This document shows positions 45,275 to 59,561 of a stretch of 64,000 bases of DNA, one piece after another. A model generated the notes under the pieces. The model was given only the letters and a program-made list of their open reading frames with translations. It was not told the DNA's origin and did not search any database. The translations under genes and the position numbers were made by a program. This DNA is from Methylophilaceae bacterium 11 (GTDB lineage: Bacteria > Pseudomonadota > Gammaproteobacteria > Burkholderiales > Methylophilaceae). Position 1 is the stretch's first letter. Each line of letters starts with the position of its first letter. The DNA lies in assembly GCA_000525025.1 (NCBI GenBank), contig JCKJ01000001.1:1302001-1366000 (forward strand), written 5' to 3'.

Positions 45275-48200
45275 ATGTTTAATGTAGTTGGTATAGCTTT
45301 AAAACGTCCATACACGTTTGTGGTCATGGCCTTGTTGCTGCTCATTGCTGGCATACTGTCTGCGCTACGTAGTCCGGTAGATATCTTTCCGGAGATTCGT
45401 ATTCCAGTGATTGCGGTGGCATGGCAATATGCTGGCTTACCGCCAGATGACATGGCAGGGCGTATTACTACGCTATACCAACGCAGCCTCACTACTACAG
45501 TGAATGACATCGAACATATTGAAGCCAACTCTTATACTGGCTTTGGTATCGTTAAAATTTTCTTCCAACCAGGTGTAGATATTGCCACGGCAAATGCACA
45601 AGTAACGGCTATTTCACAAGTTGCGACACGCCAAATGCCAACGGGGACGACACCGCCCCTTATCATGAATTATAATGCGTCAACCGTCCCTATCTTGCAG
45701 ATTGCTTTGTCTGGCAAAGGCCTCACTGAGCAGAATCTGGCTGACTTAGGGTTGAATGCGGTTCGTTTACGTTTAGTCACCGTGCCAGGGGCTGGGGTGC
45801 CGTTCCCTTATGGAGGCAAAAGCCGCCAGGTTCAAATTGATCTTGACCCATCAGCGATTCAAGCGCGCGGCCTTTCTGCACAAGATGTCTCTAACGCCTT
45901 GGCCGCGCATAACCTGATATTGCCTGTGGGCACACAAAAGATCGGCAGCATTGAGTACACGTTAAACCTCAATAACTCAGCAGTTGAAATTGATGACTTG
46001 GGAAGTTTGCCCGTCAAAGTCGTCAATGGTGCAACTGTGTATATCCGTGATGTTGCGCAGGTGCGTGATGGTAATCCACCTCAAACCAATATCGTGCATG
46101 TGGATGGCGGACGCTCGGTATTGATGACCATTCTTAAAAATGGTGCCACCTCTACACTGTCTATCGTGTCTGGCATTAAAGACAAGCTCGAAGAAATCAA
46201 ACCCACCTTGCCAGAGAATTTAATTGTTACGCCGATTAATGACCAATCGTTATTTGTACGTGCAGCCATCAAAGGTGTTGTGTTTGAAGGTGTGCTTGCA
46301 GCTGTCCTCACTAGCTTAATGGTATTGTTGTTTTTGGGGAGCTGGCGCTCTTCATTGATTATTGCAACTTCTATCCCGCTTTCAATATTGGGTGCCATCA
46401 TTGCGCTTTCTGCCATTGGCGAAACGCTCAATATTATGACGCTGGGTGGTTTGGCGCTGGCAGTGGGTATATTGGTCGATGAAGCCACCGTGACGATTGA
46501 GAATATCAACTGGCACTTAGAGCAGGGCAAAGAGGTTGAAGCCTCTATCTTAGATGGCGCAGCACAAATCGTGACCCCGGCATTTGTGTCTCTATTGTGT
46601 ATTTGTATCGTATTCGTCCCAATGTTTTTCTTAGAAGGCGTATCACGCTTCTTGTTTGTGCCAATGGCAGAAGCAGTGATGTTTGCAATGGTGACTTCGT
46701 TCATTTTGTCGCGAACGTTAGTACCAACGATGGCCAATTACTTACTTAAAAAGCATGCACCGCATACCGATCAAGATGGCACCGTAACATTACCAACCAG
46801 AAACCCTTTAGTACATTTTCAACGTGGTTTTGAAGCGCGCTTTGAGCGTTTCCGCGCAGGTTATAAAGGCATATTAGAGCTGGCTGTCTCGCATCGCCGC
46901 ATCTTTGTAATGGGCTTTCTGGCTGTCATCATGCTTTCATTTTTACTGATTCCATTTCTTGGCCAAAACTTTTTCCCTACGGTAGATAGTGGGCAGATAT
47001 TGATGCACGCACGCGTGCCTGTGGGTACCCGCGTGGAAGACACCGCCATGCGATTCGCAAATATACAATCTGCAATAAAGAAAGTGATTCCAGCCGATGA
47101 GATCCTGACGATTGTAGACAATATTGGCATTCCGATTAGTAGTATCAATATGACCTATAACAACACAGGGCTGATAGGTGCGCAGGATGGCGATATACAG
47201 ATTGCGCTTAAAGAACACCATGCGCCGACAGCCGACTATGTGCGTAAATTACGTGAAATATTACCTAAGCAATTCCCGGACACTACATTCTCTTTTCCGC
47301 CGGCAGATATCGTCAGCCAAATATTGAATTTTGGTTCGCCAGCGCCGATTGATTTACAGATTCGCGGGGGTAAGCTCGCCGATAATTTTGATTATGCCAA
47401 CAAGCTATTGACCAAAATTAAACTTGTGCCAGGCGTTGTTGATGCACGCATTCAACAGTCACACACTCGGCCTGTATTTGATATCAATCTTGATCGAACG
47501 CGCTCACAAGAGGTGGGCATTAGCACCAGAGACGTGACCAATAGTTTGGTCATTAATTTAGCGGGGAGCTCGCAGGTATCGCCCACATTTTGGCTAAATC
47601 CAACCAATGGCGTGTCTTATCCTATTGTGTTACAAACCCCGCAATATCATCTAGATAGCCTAAATGCTTTAGCTAATTTACCTATTAGTAGCGTAGGCGG
47701 TGCTCCACAGACATTAGGGGCGTTGGCAACGTTTAAGCGTAATACCGGTAATGCGGTTGTCAGCCAATATGATATTCAAGCCATGGTCCAGATCAATGCC
47801 ACTACACAAGACCGTGATTTAGGTGCCGTGGCGAAAGATATTCGGCAAATCATTGCTGATTCAGCAGACCACGTGCCTAAAGGTGCAACGGTCGCGTTAT
47901 TGGGTCAAGTCAAAACCATGGATAGTGCGTTTTCTGGCTTGTTATATGGTTTGCTTGGTGCCATCGTATTGATTTACTTGCTGATTGTGGTGAATTTCCA
48001 ATCATGGAGCGACCCATTTGTGATTATTACCGCGTTGCCAGCAGCACTGGCTGGTATTGTCTGGATGTTGTTTGTAACCTACACACCATTATCTGTACCG
48101 GCTTTAACTGGCGCCATTATGTGTATGGGGGTAGCTACTGCCAACAGCGTGCTGGTCATTAGCTTTGCGCGCGAACGACTCATGCAATTAGGGGATGCTA

Positions 48201-48481
48201 CTGCAGCAGCGATTGACGCAGGTTTTGTGCGTTTTAGGCCTGTATTGATGACAGCGCTCGCAATGATTATTGGGATGGCGCCAATGGCATTAGGTTTAGG
48301 CGAAGGAGGGGAGCAGAACGCCCCCTTGGGTCGTGCAGTGATTGGTGGCTTGATTTTTGCCACGGTTGCCACGCTGTTTTTTGTACCTGTTGTATTCAGC
48401 ATTGTGCACAGGCGCTATAACAATCAACTTAGTCACAAACAATCTGTACCCAATTCAACTGGAGAATTTCATGCAGTCTAA
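45275..48481 (+). CDS. RND efflux permease (HAE-type)
   Basis: An inner membrane drug/proton antiporter of 1068 residues with the usual two-fold 12-TM layout. It opens MFNVVGIALKRPYTFVVMAL and has TM4 LALAVGILVDEATVTIENIN with the charged pair and DEATVTIEN. It is not an HME protein (no DFG-DGA motif). RBS AAAGGTAAGC precedes the ATG. Its end overlaps the adaptor gene by 11 bases. The substrate is unknown. Confidence 0.92.
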   Translation: MFNVVGIALKRPYTFVVMALLLLIAGILSALRSPVDIFPEIRIPVIAVAWQYAGLPPDDMAGRITTLYQRSLTTTVNDIEHIEANSYTGFGIVKIFFQPGVDIATANAQVTAISQVATRQMPTGTTPPLIMNYNASTVPILQIALSGKGLTEQNLADLGLNAVRLRLVTVPGAGVPFPYGGKSRQVQIDLDPSAIQARGLSAQDVSNALAAHNLILPVGTQKIGSIEYTLNLNNSAVEIDDLGSLPVKVVNGATVYIRDVAQVRDGNPPQTNIVHVDGGRSVLMTILKNGATSTLSIVSGIKDKLEEIKPTLPENLIVTPINDQSLFVRAAIKGVVFEGVLAAVLTSLMVLLFLGSWRSSLIIATSIPLSILGAIIALSAIGETLNIMTLGGLALAVGILVDEATVTIENINWHLEQGKEVEASILDGAAQIVTPAFVSLLCICIVFVPMFFLEGVSRFLFVPMAEAVMFAMVTSFILSRTLVPTMANYLLKKHAPHTDQDGTVTLPTRNPLVHFQRGFEARFERFRAGYKGILELAVSHRRIFVMGFLAVIMLSFLLIPFLGQNFFPTVDSGQILMHARVPVGTRVEDTAMRFANIQSAIKKVIPADEILTIVDNIGIPISSINMTYNNTGLIGAQDGDIQIALKEHHAPTADYVRKLREILPKQFPDTTFSFPPADIVSQILNFGSPAPIDLQIRGGKLADNFDYANKLLTKIKLVPGVVDARIQQSHTRPVFDINLDRTRSQEVGISTRDVTNSLVINLAGSSQVSPTFWLNPTNGVSYPIVLQTPQYHLDSLNALANLPISSVGGAPQTLGALATFKRNTGNAVVSQYDIQAMVQINATTQDRDLGAVAKDIRQIIADSADHVPKGATVALLGQVKTMDSAFSGLLYGLLGAIVLIYLLIVVNFQSWSDPFVIITALPAALAGIVWMLFVTYTPLSVPALTGAIMCMGVATANSVLVISFARERLMQLGDATAAAIDAGFVRFRPVLMTALAMIIGMAPMALGLGEGGEQNAPLGRAVIGGLIFATVATLFFVPVVFSIVHRRYNNQLSHKQSVPNSTGEFHAV

Positions 48482-49634
48482 TCACAAAGCCTCTGGTAGC
48501 AAGTTATCAAATAGGACTTTGCGCATGAGCGCTGTGCTCGTGGCGATTGTTGCAATAGCACTTGTCGTTGTCGGCGTGACGACTCGCGCTAACCACTACG
48601 ACAACCTGAAAGCGCAGACGGATAAGCAAGCAGTGCCTACGGTGAGTGTCGCTTTGCCAGTAAATACCAGTGAAGGGGCGTCTACGCTAGCATTGCCAGG
48701 CAGGTTTGAAGCTTATGCGCGCGCGCCTATTTATGCGCGTGTGGGTGGCTATTTAAAAAACTGGAAGGCTGATATTGGTGCGACAGTCAAGACTGGGCAA
48801 TTATTAGGTGAAATCGAAACGCCGGATTTAGACCAAGAGTTACTGCAAGCCAGAGCTGATTTAGCCAGTGCACAAGCGAATGTTAGCCTAGCCGAAACGA
48901 CAGCCAAACGCTGGCAAGAAATGTTAACCACACAGTCTATTGCTAAGCAGGAAGTGGACGAAAAAGTAGGGGATTACATCAGCAAACAAGCCATAGTAAA
49001 AGCAGCAGAGGCAAACGTGAACCGTTTGGTGGCGTTAAAAGGATTTGCGCGCATCGTTGCACCATTTGATGGCTCAGTGACTGCACGAAATACGGATACT
49101 GGCGCATTGATCAATGCTGGCAGCAGTACGGCACTTCCGTTGTTTGAGATTTCTGACACGCGTAAATTACGCTTGTATGTCAATATCCCGCAAAACTATG
49201 TCGCCAGTATTAAAGTGGGCACGCAGGCAAAAATTACCGTTCCTGAACACCAAGGAAAAACTTACACTGCAATCATTAACTCTACTTCAGGGTCTATTGA
49301 TGCTGCCTCTGGCACTACTTTAGTACAGCTTTCTGTAAACAACGCTGCAGGTGAGTTATTGCCAGGCGGGTTTGCCAATGTCAATTTGGATTTGCCGAGC
49401 AATACAAGCTTGCTGAGTGTGTCCGCAAGCGCATTGATCTTTGATCAAGCCGGGTTACGCGTTGCGACTGTAGGCCCAGATAATAAGGTGATACTAAAAG
49501 CGATTACTATTTCACGCGATTTTGGTAAAACCATCGAGCTGTATTCTGGTGTGGCGGCCAATGATCGTGTGATAGAAAATCCACCGGACGGTATTTCGAA
49601 TGGCGATCTAGTTAATGTTGCAAAGACAATCTAA
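48471..49634 (+). CDS. RND efflux periplasmic adaptor
   Basis: A 387-residue membrane-fusion protein with an N-terminal TM anchor (about 18-38, AVLVAIVAIALVVVGVTTRA), lipoyl/barrel-sandwich (ADIGATVKTGQLLGEIETPD), alpha hairpin and beta-barrel. The ATG at 48471 follows CTGGAGAA and overlaps the permease end; a longer frame from 48357 would lie inside the permease gene and is rejected. No TolC-type gene follows, so the pump must borrow an outer membrane channel. Confidence 0.9.
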   Translation: MQSNHKASGSKLSNRTLRMSAVLVAIVAIALVVVGVTTRANHYDNLKAQTDKQAVPTVSVALPVNTSEGASTLALPGRFEAYARAPIYARVGGYLKNWKADIGATVKTGQLLGEIETPDLDQELLQARADLASAQANVSLAETTAKRWQEMLTTQSIAKQEVDEKVGDYISKQAIVKAAEANVNRLVALKGFARIVAPFDGSVTARNTDTGALINAGSSTALPLFEISDTRKLRLYVNIPQNYVASIKVGTQAKITVPEHQGKTYTAIINSTSGSIDAASGTTLVQLSVNNAAGELLPGGFANVNLDLPSNTSLLSVSASALIFDQAGLRVATVGPDNKVILKAITISRDFGKTIELYSGVAANDRVIENPPDGISNGDLVNVAKTI

Positions 49635-49672
49635 AACCATCTAGCGCATTATGCCTGATGAACAACCGCCAT

Positions 49673-50269
49673 TTAGAGTGTTAAATGGTGGCCTAATTTG
49701 TTCTTTTTAGTCGCGAGATACCCTTGGTTTGAATCATTCAACTGCGTTTGAATCGGAATGAGTTGATTGACCAAAATGCCAAGTGATGCGAGCGACTCAC
49801 TTTTAGTTGGGTTGTTAGTCATCAATTTTATGGATTGGATATGCAATAACTTAAGTATGTTAGCTGCAACATCATAGCTTCGATTGTCTATTGGAAGTCC
49901 TAGCGCCAAATTCGCATCTACAGTATCTAAGCCTTTATCTTGCAACGCATATGCGCGGATTTTATTGGGTAGGCCAATGGCTCTGCCTTCATGACCACGC
50001 AAGTAAATGATGATGCCGGCGCCTTCATCATGAATGCGCTGCTGGGCTAGTTTTAATTGGTCGCCGCAATCGCAGCGCGTAGATGAAAAAACATCCCCAG
50101 TCACGCATTCGGAATGGACTCTAGTCAGCACATCTTGTTTGCCTTCTAGGTCACCCATGACCAGTGCAATATGTTCTAAATCGGTGTCCGCGTCTTGATA
50201 TACATGAATTTTGTAATTGCCAAACGCAGTAGGTAAATCAGAGGTTGAGAGTTGAATGATGTCGCTCAT
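49673..50269 (-). CDS. ribA: GTP cyclohydrolase II
   Basis: The first step of riboflavin synthesis: GTP to 2,5-diamino-6-ribosylamino-pyrimidinone phosphate, cytosolic. At 198 residues it is a single-domain RibA without the dihydroxybutanone phosphate synthase part. The zinc cysteines are in VHSECVTGDVFSSTRCDCGD, and the catalytic Asp/Arg region is IIYLRGHEGRAIGLPNKIRA. Only 38 bases separate its start from the sigma-54 activator remnant upstream; I see no FMN riboswitch there. Confidence 0.95.
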   Translation of the reverse strand: MSDIIQLSTSDLPTAFGNYKIHVYQDADTDLEHIALVMGDLEGKQDVLTRVHSECVTGDVFSSTRCDCGDQLKLAQQRIHDEGAGIIIYLRGHEGRAIGLPNKIRAYALQDKGLDTVDANLALGLPIDNRSYDVAANILKLLHIQSIKLMTNNPTKSESLASLGILVNQLIPIQTQLNDSNQGYLATKKNKLGHHLTL

Positions 50270-50307
50270 TATTTCGTTTTAATATGCTATCCAGTTGATT
50301 TGTCAGA

Positions 50308-50562
50308 TTATCTGAGAGCGCTGATTGCCCCCATTTTAATTAATTTCGCTCTAATAATATTTCGGCTCACACCAAGTAGTTTTGCTGTTTGCACTTGATT
50401 ATTGTGGCAATGATTATAAGCTGCTCTGACCAATGTGTCCTCAAAATGCTCATATAAATTACTTGAGTAGCTTGATGAAGGTGTTGTTGAGTAGTGACCT
50501 AGCGCTCTATGCTTGAGTTCAGTTTGGGTTAATCTAAAGGAATATCTCTAGGAAAGTAGTGC
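50308..50562 (-). pseudogene. C-terminal remnant of a Fis-type (sigma-54 activator) regulator
   Basis: On the minus strand an open stretch ends at TAA 50308-50310. Its last 50 codons encode a perfect Fis-type helix-turn-helix: YEHFEDTLVRAAYNHCHNN then QVQTAKLLGVSRNIIRAKLI and KMGAISALR. Upstream is a short Ser/Thr linker (HYSTTPSSSYSSN); the frame meets a stop near 50563 and has no proper start, AAA+ domain or sensor domain. It is the tail of a NtrC/NorR-like activator whose body has been lost. A free small Fis-like protein started from an internal TTG is the less likely alternative. Confidence 0.75.
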
Positions 50563-50718
50563 AAACCATTTCGCTACATTAGATATATTTATATCGATAT
50601 ACTTGAGATGTATTAATTAGACGAGTTTATACTTCGGTACGCAGCCATGTGTGACGCTTTGAAGTTTAAACTATTAATTTATTGGATTATTACTGCGAAT
50701 TAATCATTTAAGATTAAC
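50563..50718. other. AT-rich spacer between the regulator remnant and tRNA-Glu
   Basis: No gene, repeat or terminator with a T-tract could be supported. It may contain the downstream end of the tRNA transcript. Confidence 0.5.
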
Positions 50719-50794
50719 TGGCGTCCCCACGGGGATTCGAACCCCGGTCGCCTCCGTGAAAGGGAGGTGTCCTAGGCCTCTAGACGATGGGGAC
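50719..50794 (-). tRNA. tRNA-Glu (anticodon TTC)
   Basis: Minus-strand cloverleaf beginning GTCCCCATCGTCTAGAGGCC, with anticodon arm CTCCC-TTTCACG-GGAG type giving TTC. The T-arm is GGGGTTCGAATCCCC, the acceptor end GGGGAC, discriminator G, and CCA is encoded. It is very close to the E. coli tRNA-Glu. Confidence 0.97.
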
Positions 50795-50861
50795 CTAAGA
50801 AATTACAACAACCGCATTTTACTATAAATCGTTCAATTCTGACACGATTTATTCAAATTTA

Positions 50862-50937
<76 letters not shown>

Positions 50938-51054
50938 GATTACCCTATTTGGTACCACTAAATTTGGGTTCTTTGAAACTGCTTCAAATCAAAGAAGGCG
51001 CAATATTAAAGACGGGCAGAGTAGTTGTCAATGATTTTCTGCGATTAATATTAA

Positions 51055-51501
51055 TTAACCACGAATGTTGGATTGCGCGGAAAATTGCAACAGATCTACT
51101 AGTGGCTGAGGTTGCCAACCTTCTTTGCGATGCTCTGTCACTACGTTGGTGAAAATGCCGCCACGTACATAGAATTTAGCAGTTACCCGCATGAATTTTG
51201 GTTGAGTCGCGGCAACGAGGTCATCCAACATGCTGTTGGTCACGGCTTCATGAAAACAGCCTTCATCACGGAATGACCACATATATAACTTGAGGCTCTT
51301 TAATTCAACACACAACTGATCAGGAATGTAGTCTAGATAAATAATGGCAAAGTCAGGTTGACCGGTCTTAGGGCACAAGCAGGTAAACTCTGGGATCTCC
51401 ATGTGGATATGGAAGTCCCTACCTGAGTTTGGGTTGGGGAAAGTCTCCAGCTGTTTGCTAGGTTGCGCGGTAGGTTTAGCGCCTAAAGATTCGTTGTGCA
51501 T
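51055..51501 (-). CDS. queF: NADPH-dependent 7-cyano-7-deazaguanine reductase QueF
   Basis: Reduces preQ0 to preQ1 in queuosine synthesis, cytosolic. At 148 residues it is the unimodular (YkvM-like) type, not the 280-residue E. coli form. The catalytic Cys lies in [20 protein letters not shown]; the substrate-binding part is [22 protein letters not shown] 51501 is chosen; a frame to 51573 adds unlikely residues that would also cover the promoter. TATAAT on the minus strand (51535-51540) could be the -10. Divergent from smc. Confidence 0.95.
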   Translation of the reverse strand: MHNESLGAKPTAQPSKQLETFPNPNSGRDFHIHMEIPEFTCLCPKTGQPDFAIIYLDYIPDQLCVELKSLKLYMWSFRDEGCFHEAVTNSMLDDLVAATQPKFMRVTAKFYVRGGIFTNVVTEHRKEGWQPQPLVDLLQFSAQSNIRG

Positions 51502-51576
51502 AATGAAGAGCAGTTTTTGCGTTAAAAAAACGTTATTATAACGCTTAAAAATTAAACCATATTCATCAATCACGCT

Positions 51577-54500
51577 TTGCGCTTAACTCATTTAAAACTT
51601 GCCGGTTTCAAATCCTTTGTGGATCCAACGACCATTCACTTGCACGGCCAACGTGTCGGTGTGGTGGGGCCGAATGGTTGCGGGAAATCCAATGTCATGG
51701 AATCTGTGCGCTGGGTATTGGGCGAGTCTTCTGCCAAGGAAATGCGCGCAGATGCCATGGATGCCGTGATTTTTAATGGCTCATCTAATCGCAAACCTAT
51801 TTCTCGCGCAAGTGTGGAGCTGATTTTCGATAATAGCTTAGGTGGCGCCAGCGGTGAGTGGAATCAATATGCTGAAATCTCAGTCAAACGTGTGATTGAG
51901 CGCGAAAAAGGCTCCAGTTACTACATCAACAATACCGCGGTGCGCAGGCGCGATGTAGCAGATCTGTTTCTTGGTACTGGGCTGGGTGGGCGTGCCTATG
52001 CGATTATCGGCCAAAATACAATTTCACGGATTGTTGAAGCCAAGCCAGAAGAGCTGCGTATCTTTTTGGAAGAAGCGGCTGGTATCAGCAAATACAAAGA
52101 GCGTAGACGTGAGACTGAGCTGCGCTTGCGTGATACCCGTGAGAACCTGACACGTGTGGAAGACATTTGCCGCGAGTTGCAAAAGCAAATCAATAAGCTA
52201 GAAGTGCAGGCGGTAGTGGCGGAGCAGTTCCATCAGCTGCAAACTGCGCTAAAGCATGCAGACGGCCAGTTGTGGTTGCTTAAAAAACGTGATGCAGGGC
52301 GTGATTGGGATAAAGCAAAAACCAAAGTAGAGACTTTGGTGAATCAACTAGAAGCACAAATGGCCGCATTGCGTACCAGTGAGAGTCAGCTGGAAACTAC
52401 GCGCCAAGCGCATTATTCTGCCAGTGAAGGCATTAACCAAGCGCAGGCAACCTATTACGAATCGAACGCCGAAGTAGCCAGCCTTGAAAATCAACTCAAG
52501 CAGACCGAAGAAGCGCGTGAACGCATGCGCTTACAGTTGCAGCAGCTACAATCTACACTTGAACGTAACGCACAGCAATATCAGGCATTGCAAGGGCAGC
52601 TCAGCCAAAAAATGTCAGAGCTGACGCAAGCAGAGCAATTGGCTAAGCAGGCAGATGAGGCATGGCGGCTGTTAACGCAAGGGTTGCCCGCCAAAGAGCA
52701 AGCGCTTAAGCAGGGCAACGAGCATGCAAATACAAGTCAACATACACTTGGGCAGGCTAGGCAGCGTATTCAGATTGAACAAAACAATGTGCAACATCTG
52801 ACGCAAAGCCAGCAAGAGATTAAGCAGCGTATTGCGCAGTATCAACATACGCTGGCCAATCTGGTGAAACCAGATTTAACTGAACTGACGACGCATGAGA
52901 CGCAGCAACAAGCTTTACAGAGCGACATCCATGCGCGTGAGCAACTGATTCAGCAACTGGCGCAATCTGAGCTTGAGCATCAAGCAGCCTTGCAGCAGCA
53001 ACGTCAGGCATTGTTAGAAGCAGAGCGTACGTTACATCAGGCCGAAGCAGAAGCGCGCTCGTTAGAAAAGTTACAGCAATCGCTGAATCAGGAATCCAAG
53101 CTATCGCAATGGTTGGCGCAAGCCGGCTTGCAGCAGCAAGCGCGCTTGTGGCAGAAAATTCAGGTGGATCCAGCTTGGAGCACTGCGCTGGAATCCGTAC
53201 TTGGCGCTAAATTAAATGCGCTCATGACTGATAAAGCCGCGCAACAGCGTCCGCCAGGTGCTTTGGTGCTTGGTTTTGCAGCTAACGAGCAAGCAAAACC
53301 TTATGCGCACCAATCAGGATTAACGCCGTTGTTGTCATTGGTTACCAGCAAAGACGCCATGGTGATGGGCGTATTAAGTGATTGGCTGGCAGGTGTGTAT
53401 GTACTTGATCAAGCTGCATCAATCAATCAGGCATTAGCGTTGTTAACTTCGGGAGAGTCGCTAGTGAATGCATCTGGCGATATTTATACGCCACATAGCG
53501 TGACCTATCATGGTGTACAAAACCAATTGCAAGGCGTGTTGGAGCGGCAACAGCAACTGGAAACGATTCAACATGCGTTACCTCGTTTGCGTGAAACAGT
53601 TGAAAGCGCAAAGCAAACGTTAATTGTTCAAGAGCAAAAAATTCAGAGTCTCAAGCTAGAGCATCAGCAAGAGAATACACGCTTACGCCAATTTACTACG
53701 GAGCTACATACCACGCAATTAGCGGTATCGCGCTTAAAACAAGCGCATGAGAATGCTGTGCAGCGCGAATCCGCCGTCTTGCAGGACATGCAAGCAGCGC
53801 AAGCTAAGCAAACGGAATTGGTTGCTCAGATTGAGGCCAAGCAACAAGCTTTAAATCAACTCCGTGCGGAGATTCCACAACTTGAGCAACAGGCAGCATC
53901 GCAGTCGGAAGCCAAGCAACTTGCCGAGAGTACGTATTTTGCTTTGCGTGATGAGATTCAGCGTGCAGAGAAAAAACATCAAGAATGTGCATTCAATTTA
54001 AAATTATTAAATAATTTAATCAATGATTTAAATGATAAATTGAAAGTTAACTCAGAAGAAAAACAAGCGAGTTTACACCGCCAGACCGAAACGGAGTCGA
54101 CATTGGCGTTGACGCCCATGGAAACGCTTAAAACCAATTTATTGGCGGCAGTGAATCAAAAGCAAGTAGCCGAGGTCGCATTGGCTAATGCGCGTAATCA
54201 TTTAGCAGAGCAAGAACAAACATTACAAGCGCAGGAAAGATTGCGCATGCAAAATGAGCAGCAATTGCACCCCATGCGTGATGCGTTGGAACAAAGCCGG
54301 CTTAAAGAGCAAGAGGCGCGCCTATATTTTGAGCAATGCATGACCGGGTTACAAGAAAATGGCTTAGCAGAAGCGAATTTGGCCGAGGGGCTCGCGGAGC
54401 AAACAAAAGCCAGCGAGCTTGCCAATAAAACCATGCAATTGCAACGCGACATTGACGCTTTAGGCGCTGTCAATTTGGCTGCCATTCATGAGTTAGCCAC

Positions 54501-55074
54501 AGAAAAAGAGCGCAAAGTATATTTGGATAGCCAAATGCAGGATTTGCTACAAGCCAGTGAAACGTTGGATGATGCGATTCGCAAAATTGATAAAGAAACG
54601 CGCGGTAAGCTGCAAGCCACGTTTGATGAGGCAAACCGCAATTTTAATGAGTTATTTAATGTGCTGTTTGGCGGTGGTCAAGCCAAGTTGGAGTTGTTGG
54701 GCGAAGAAATTCTCGACACGGGCATTCAAGTGTTTGCGCAACCGCCCGGTAAAAAAAATACGACGATTCAATTGCTTTCCGGTGGTGAAAAAGCACTGAC
54801 AGCCATGGCCTTGGTGTTTGCATTGTTTAGACTCAATCCGGCGCCATTCTGCTTGATGGATGAGGTAGATGCGCCACTGGACGATAGTAATACCGAGCGT
54901 TTTTGTAGTTTGGTCAAAAAGATGTCCGAGCGCACACAGTTTTTATTTGTGTCACACAATAAAATCACCATGGAAATGGCGCAGCAACTGATTGGTGTGA
55001 CAATGCAAGAGTCCGGTGTTTCTAGAGTTGTAGACGTGGATATTGATGCTGCCATGCGCATGCAAGCTGCGTAG
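51577..55074 (+). CDS. smc: Chromosome segregation protein SMC
   Basis: The chromosome-organising ATPase, 1165 residues. The N-terminal head has a Walker A ([20 protein letters not shown]). Long coiled coils flank a hinge around 520-640 ([20 protein letters not shown]). The C-terminal head has the ABC signature [18 protein letters not shown] and Walker [17 protein letters not shown]. It starts at TTG 51577; the sequence [20 protein letters not shown] is the family N-terminus, so no later start is right. No ScpAB genes are adjacent. Confidence 0.97.
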   Translation: MRLTHLKLAGFKSFVDPTTIHLHGQRVGVVGPNGCGKSNVMESVRWVLGESSAKEMRADAMDAVIFNGSSNRKPISRASVELIFDNSLGGASGEWNQYAEISVKRVIEREKGSSYYINNTAVRRRDVADLFLGTGLGGRAYAIIGQNTISRIVEAKPEELRIFLEEAAGISKYKERRRETELRLRDTRENLTRVEDICRELQKQINKLEVQAVVAEQFHQLQTALKHADGQLWLLKKRDAGRDWDKAKTKVETLVNQLEAQMAALRTSESQLETTRQAHYSASEGINQAQATYYESNAEVASLENQLKQTEEARERMRLQLQQLQSTLERNAQQYQALQGQLSQKMSELTQAEQLAKQADEAWRLLTQGLPAKEQALKQGNEHANTSQHTLGQARQRIQIEQNNVQHLTQSQQEIKQRIAQYQHTLANLVKPDLTELTTHETQQQALQSDIHAREQLIQQLAQSELEHQAALQQQRQALLEAERTLHQAEAEARSLEKLQQSLNQESKLSQWLAQAGLQQQARLWQKIQVDPAWSTALESVLGAKLNALMTDKAAQQRPPGALVLGFAANEQAKPYAHQSGLTPLLSLVTSKDAMVMGVLSDWLAGVYVLDQAASINQALALLTSGESLVNASGDIYTPHSVTYHGVQNQLQGVLERQQQLETIQHALPRLRETVESAKQTLIVQEQKIQSLKLEHQQENTRLRQFTTELHTTQLAVSRLKQAHENAVQRESAVLQDMQAAQAKQTELVAQIEAKQQALNQLRAEIPQLEQQAASQSEAKQLAESTYFALRDEIQRAEKKHQECAFNLKLLNNLINDLNDKLKVNSEEKQASLHRQTETESTLALTPMETLKTNLLAAVNQKQVAEVALANARNHLAEQEQTLQAQERLRMQNEQQLHPMRDALEQSRLKEQEARLYFEQCMTGLQENGLAEANLAEGLAEQTKASELANKTMQLQRDIDALGAVNLAAIHELATEKERKVYLDSQMQDLLQASETLDDAIRKIDKETRGKLQATFDEANRNFNELFNVLFGGGQAKLELLGEEILDTGIQVFAQPPGKKNTTIQLLSGGEKALTAMALVFALFRLNPAPFCLMDEVDAPLDDSNTERFCSLVKKMSERTQFLFVSHNKITMEMAQQLIGVTMQESGVSRVVDVDIDAAMRMQAA

Positions 55075-55129
55075 TCTAGGCTTTTAGGAGTATCATATGG
55101 GTAGTTTAATGGTTAGGTATAAATAGTAG

Positions 55130-58575
<3,446 letters not shown>

Positions 58576-58577
58576 AA

Positions 58578-59489
58578 ATGACAAAACTACAAACAACATT
58601 AAATTTAAGTGTTATCACATTGTTATTATTGACTTTTAATGTCAATTCCGCAGAGGTGGATCCGCAAATCATTGCCTGTAATAGCGCATTGAATAATCAA
58701 CAATATGAGTCTGCTATTACAAAAGCAAACATCGCGATCAAACAAAAAAACTTAGCGGCACAAGGCATGATGTGTAAAGGGCGAGCTTTGTTGGCGATGG
58801 GTAAAACAGAGGAAGCAAAAGCCGAATTTACATTGGCGGATAAAAAAGCATCGAATGATTTTGACAAAACAGTTGCCAATTTATTGTTAGGCAATTTGCA
58901 CAAAAACCAGCAGCAGTATCAAGAAGCCATCAAGCTATACGAAGCCAGTTTGGCATTCGCACAAAAAGACGATAATCGTAATTACACACGCGTTAGCTAC
59001 AATCTTATAGGTGAAACCTACGGCTTATTAGCCAATCATGAGATGGCTTTAAAATACCTTGAAGAGGGTGAAAAGCTTGCAATGAATGATAATGAGCGTG
59101 CGGATAGTTATGAGCGTCTTGCCGCAAACTACCAAGCGCAGCAGCAGTTTGATCAGGCGATTGCGTACCAAATTAAAGGCATTACCATGCAGAAAAAAGC
59201 TGGTACATTAGACCAATATGCAGAAGCCAATCTTACCTTGGGTCAGTTGTATACACAAAATAAAGATTTTATTAACGCAGAAGCAACCTTCGCCAAACTC
59301 ATTCAGTTTAGCCAAGAAAATGGTGGTGCTTATTACGAAGCTAAAACCAACATTTATTTGGCACAAGCCAAATTAGCGCAAGGTGATAGCGCAACTGCCA
59401 AACAGCTATTTGAGCAAGCAAAGACTATCGCAGACAAGATCCAAGCGACTGATTTAACAGCGCTTATCGAAACATCACAAAAAAAATGA
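58578..59489 (+). CDS. TPR-repeat periplasmic protein
   Basis: A 303-residue protein with a signal peptide (about 1-24, TKLQTTLNLSVITLLLLTFN) followed by six or seven tetratricopeptide repeats (for example ANLLLGNLHKNQQQYQEAIK, then YNLIGETYGLLANHEMALKY and YERLAANYQAQQQFDQAIAY). TPRs are protein-binding scaffolds; no enzyme domain is present. It starts 3 bases after ligA, so it is co-transcribed. The partner is unknown. Confidence 0.85.
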   Translation: MTKLQTTLNLSVITLLLLTFNVNSAEVDPQIIACNSALNNQQYESAITKANIAIKQKNLAAQGMMCKGRALLAMGKTEEAKAEFTLADKKASNDFDKTVANLLLGNLHKNQQQYQEAIKLYEASLAFAQKDDNRNYTRVSYNLIGETYGLLANHEMALKYLEEGEKLAMNDNERADSYERLAANYQAQQQFDQAIAYQIKGITMQKKAGTLDQYAEANLTLGQLYTQNKDFINAEATFAKLIQFSQENGGAYYEAKTNIYLAQAKLAQGDSATAKQLFEQAKTIADKIQATDLTALIETSQKK

Positions 59490-59561
59490 TTATCAGCCCG
59501 TAAGTCTGCTCTGTAAATCACGACTAAGGTGTAAGCACATTAACATTTAAGGTGATTTAGC

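Noticed and set aside
46081-46737. A 218-codon minus-strand open frame inside the RND permease
   Set aside because: It is antisense to conserved TM-coding sequence and its composition mirrors that gene.
49666-49691. Hairpin CCGCCATTTA/TAAATGGTGG between the adaptor gene and ribA
   Set aside because: The stem is good but there is no T-tract on either strand and it overlaps the ribA stop codon, so I could not call it a terminator.
50949-51152. A 67-codon plus-strand open frame between tRNA-Ala and queF
   Set aside because: It overlaps the 3' end of queF on the other strand, has no ribosome binding site and no recognisable content.
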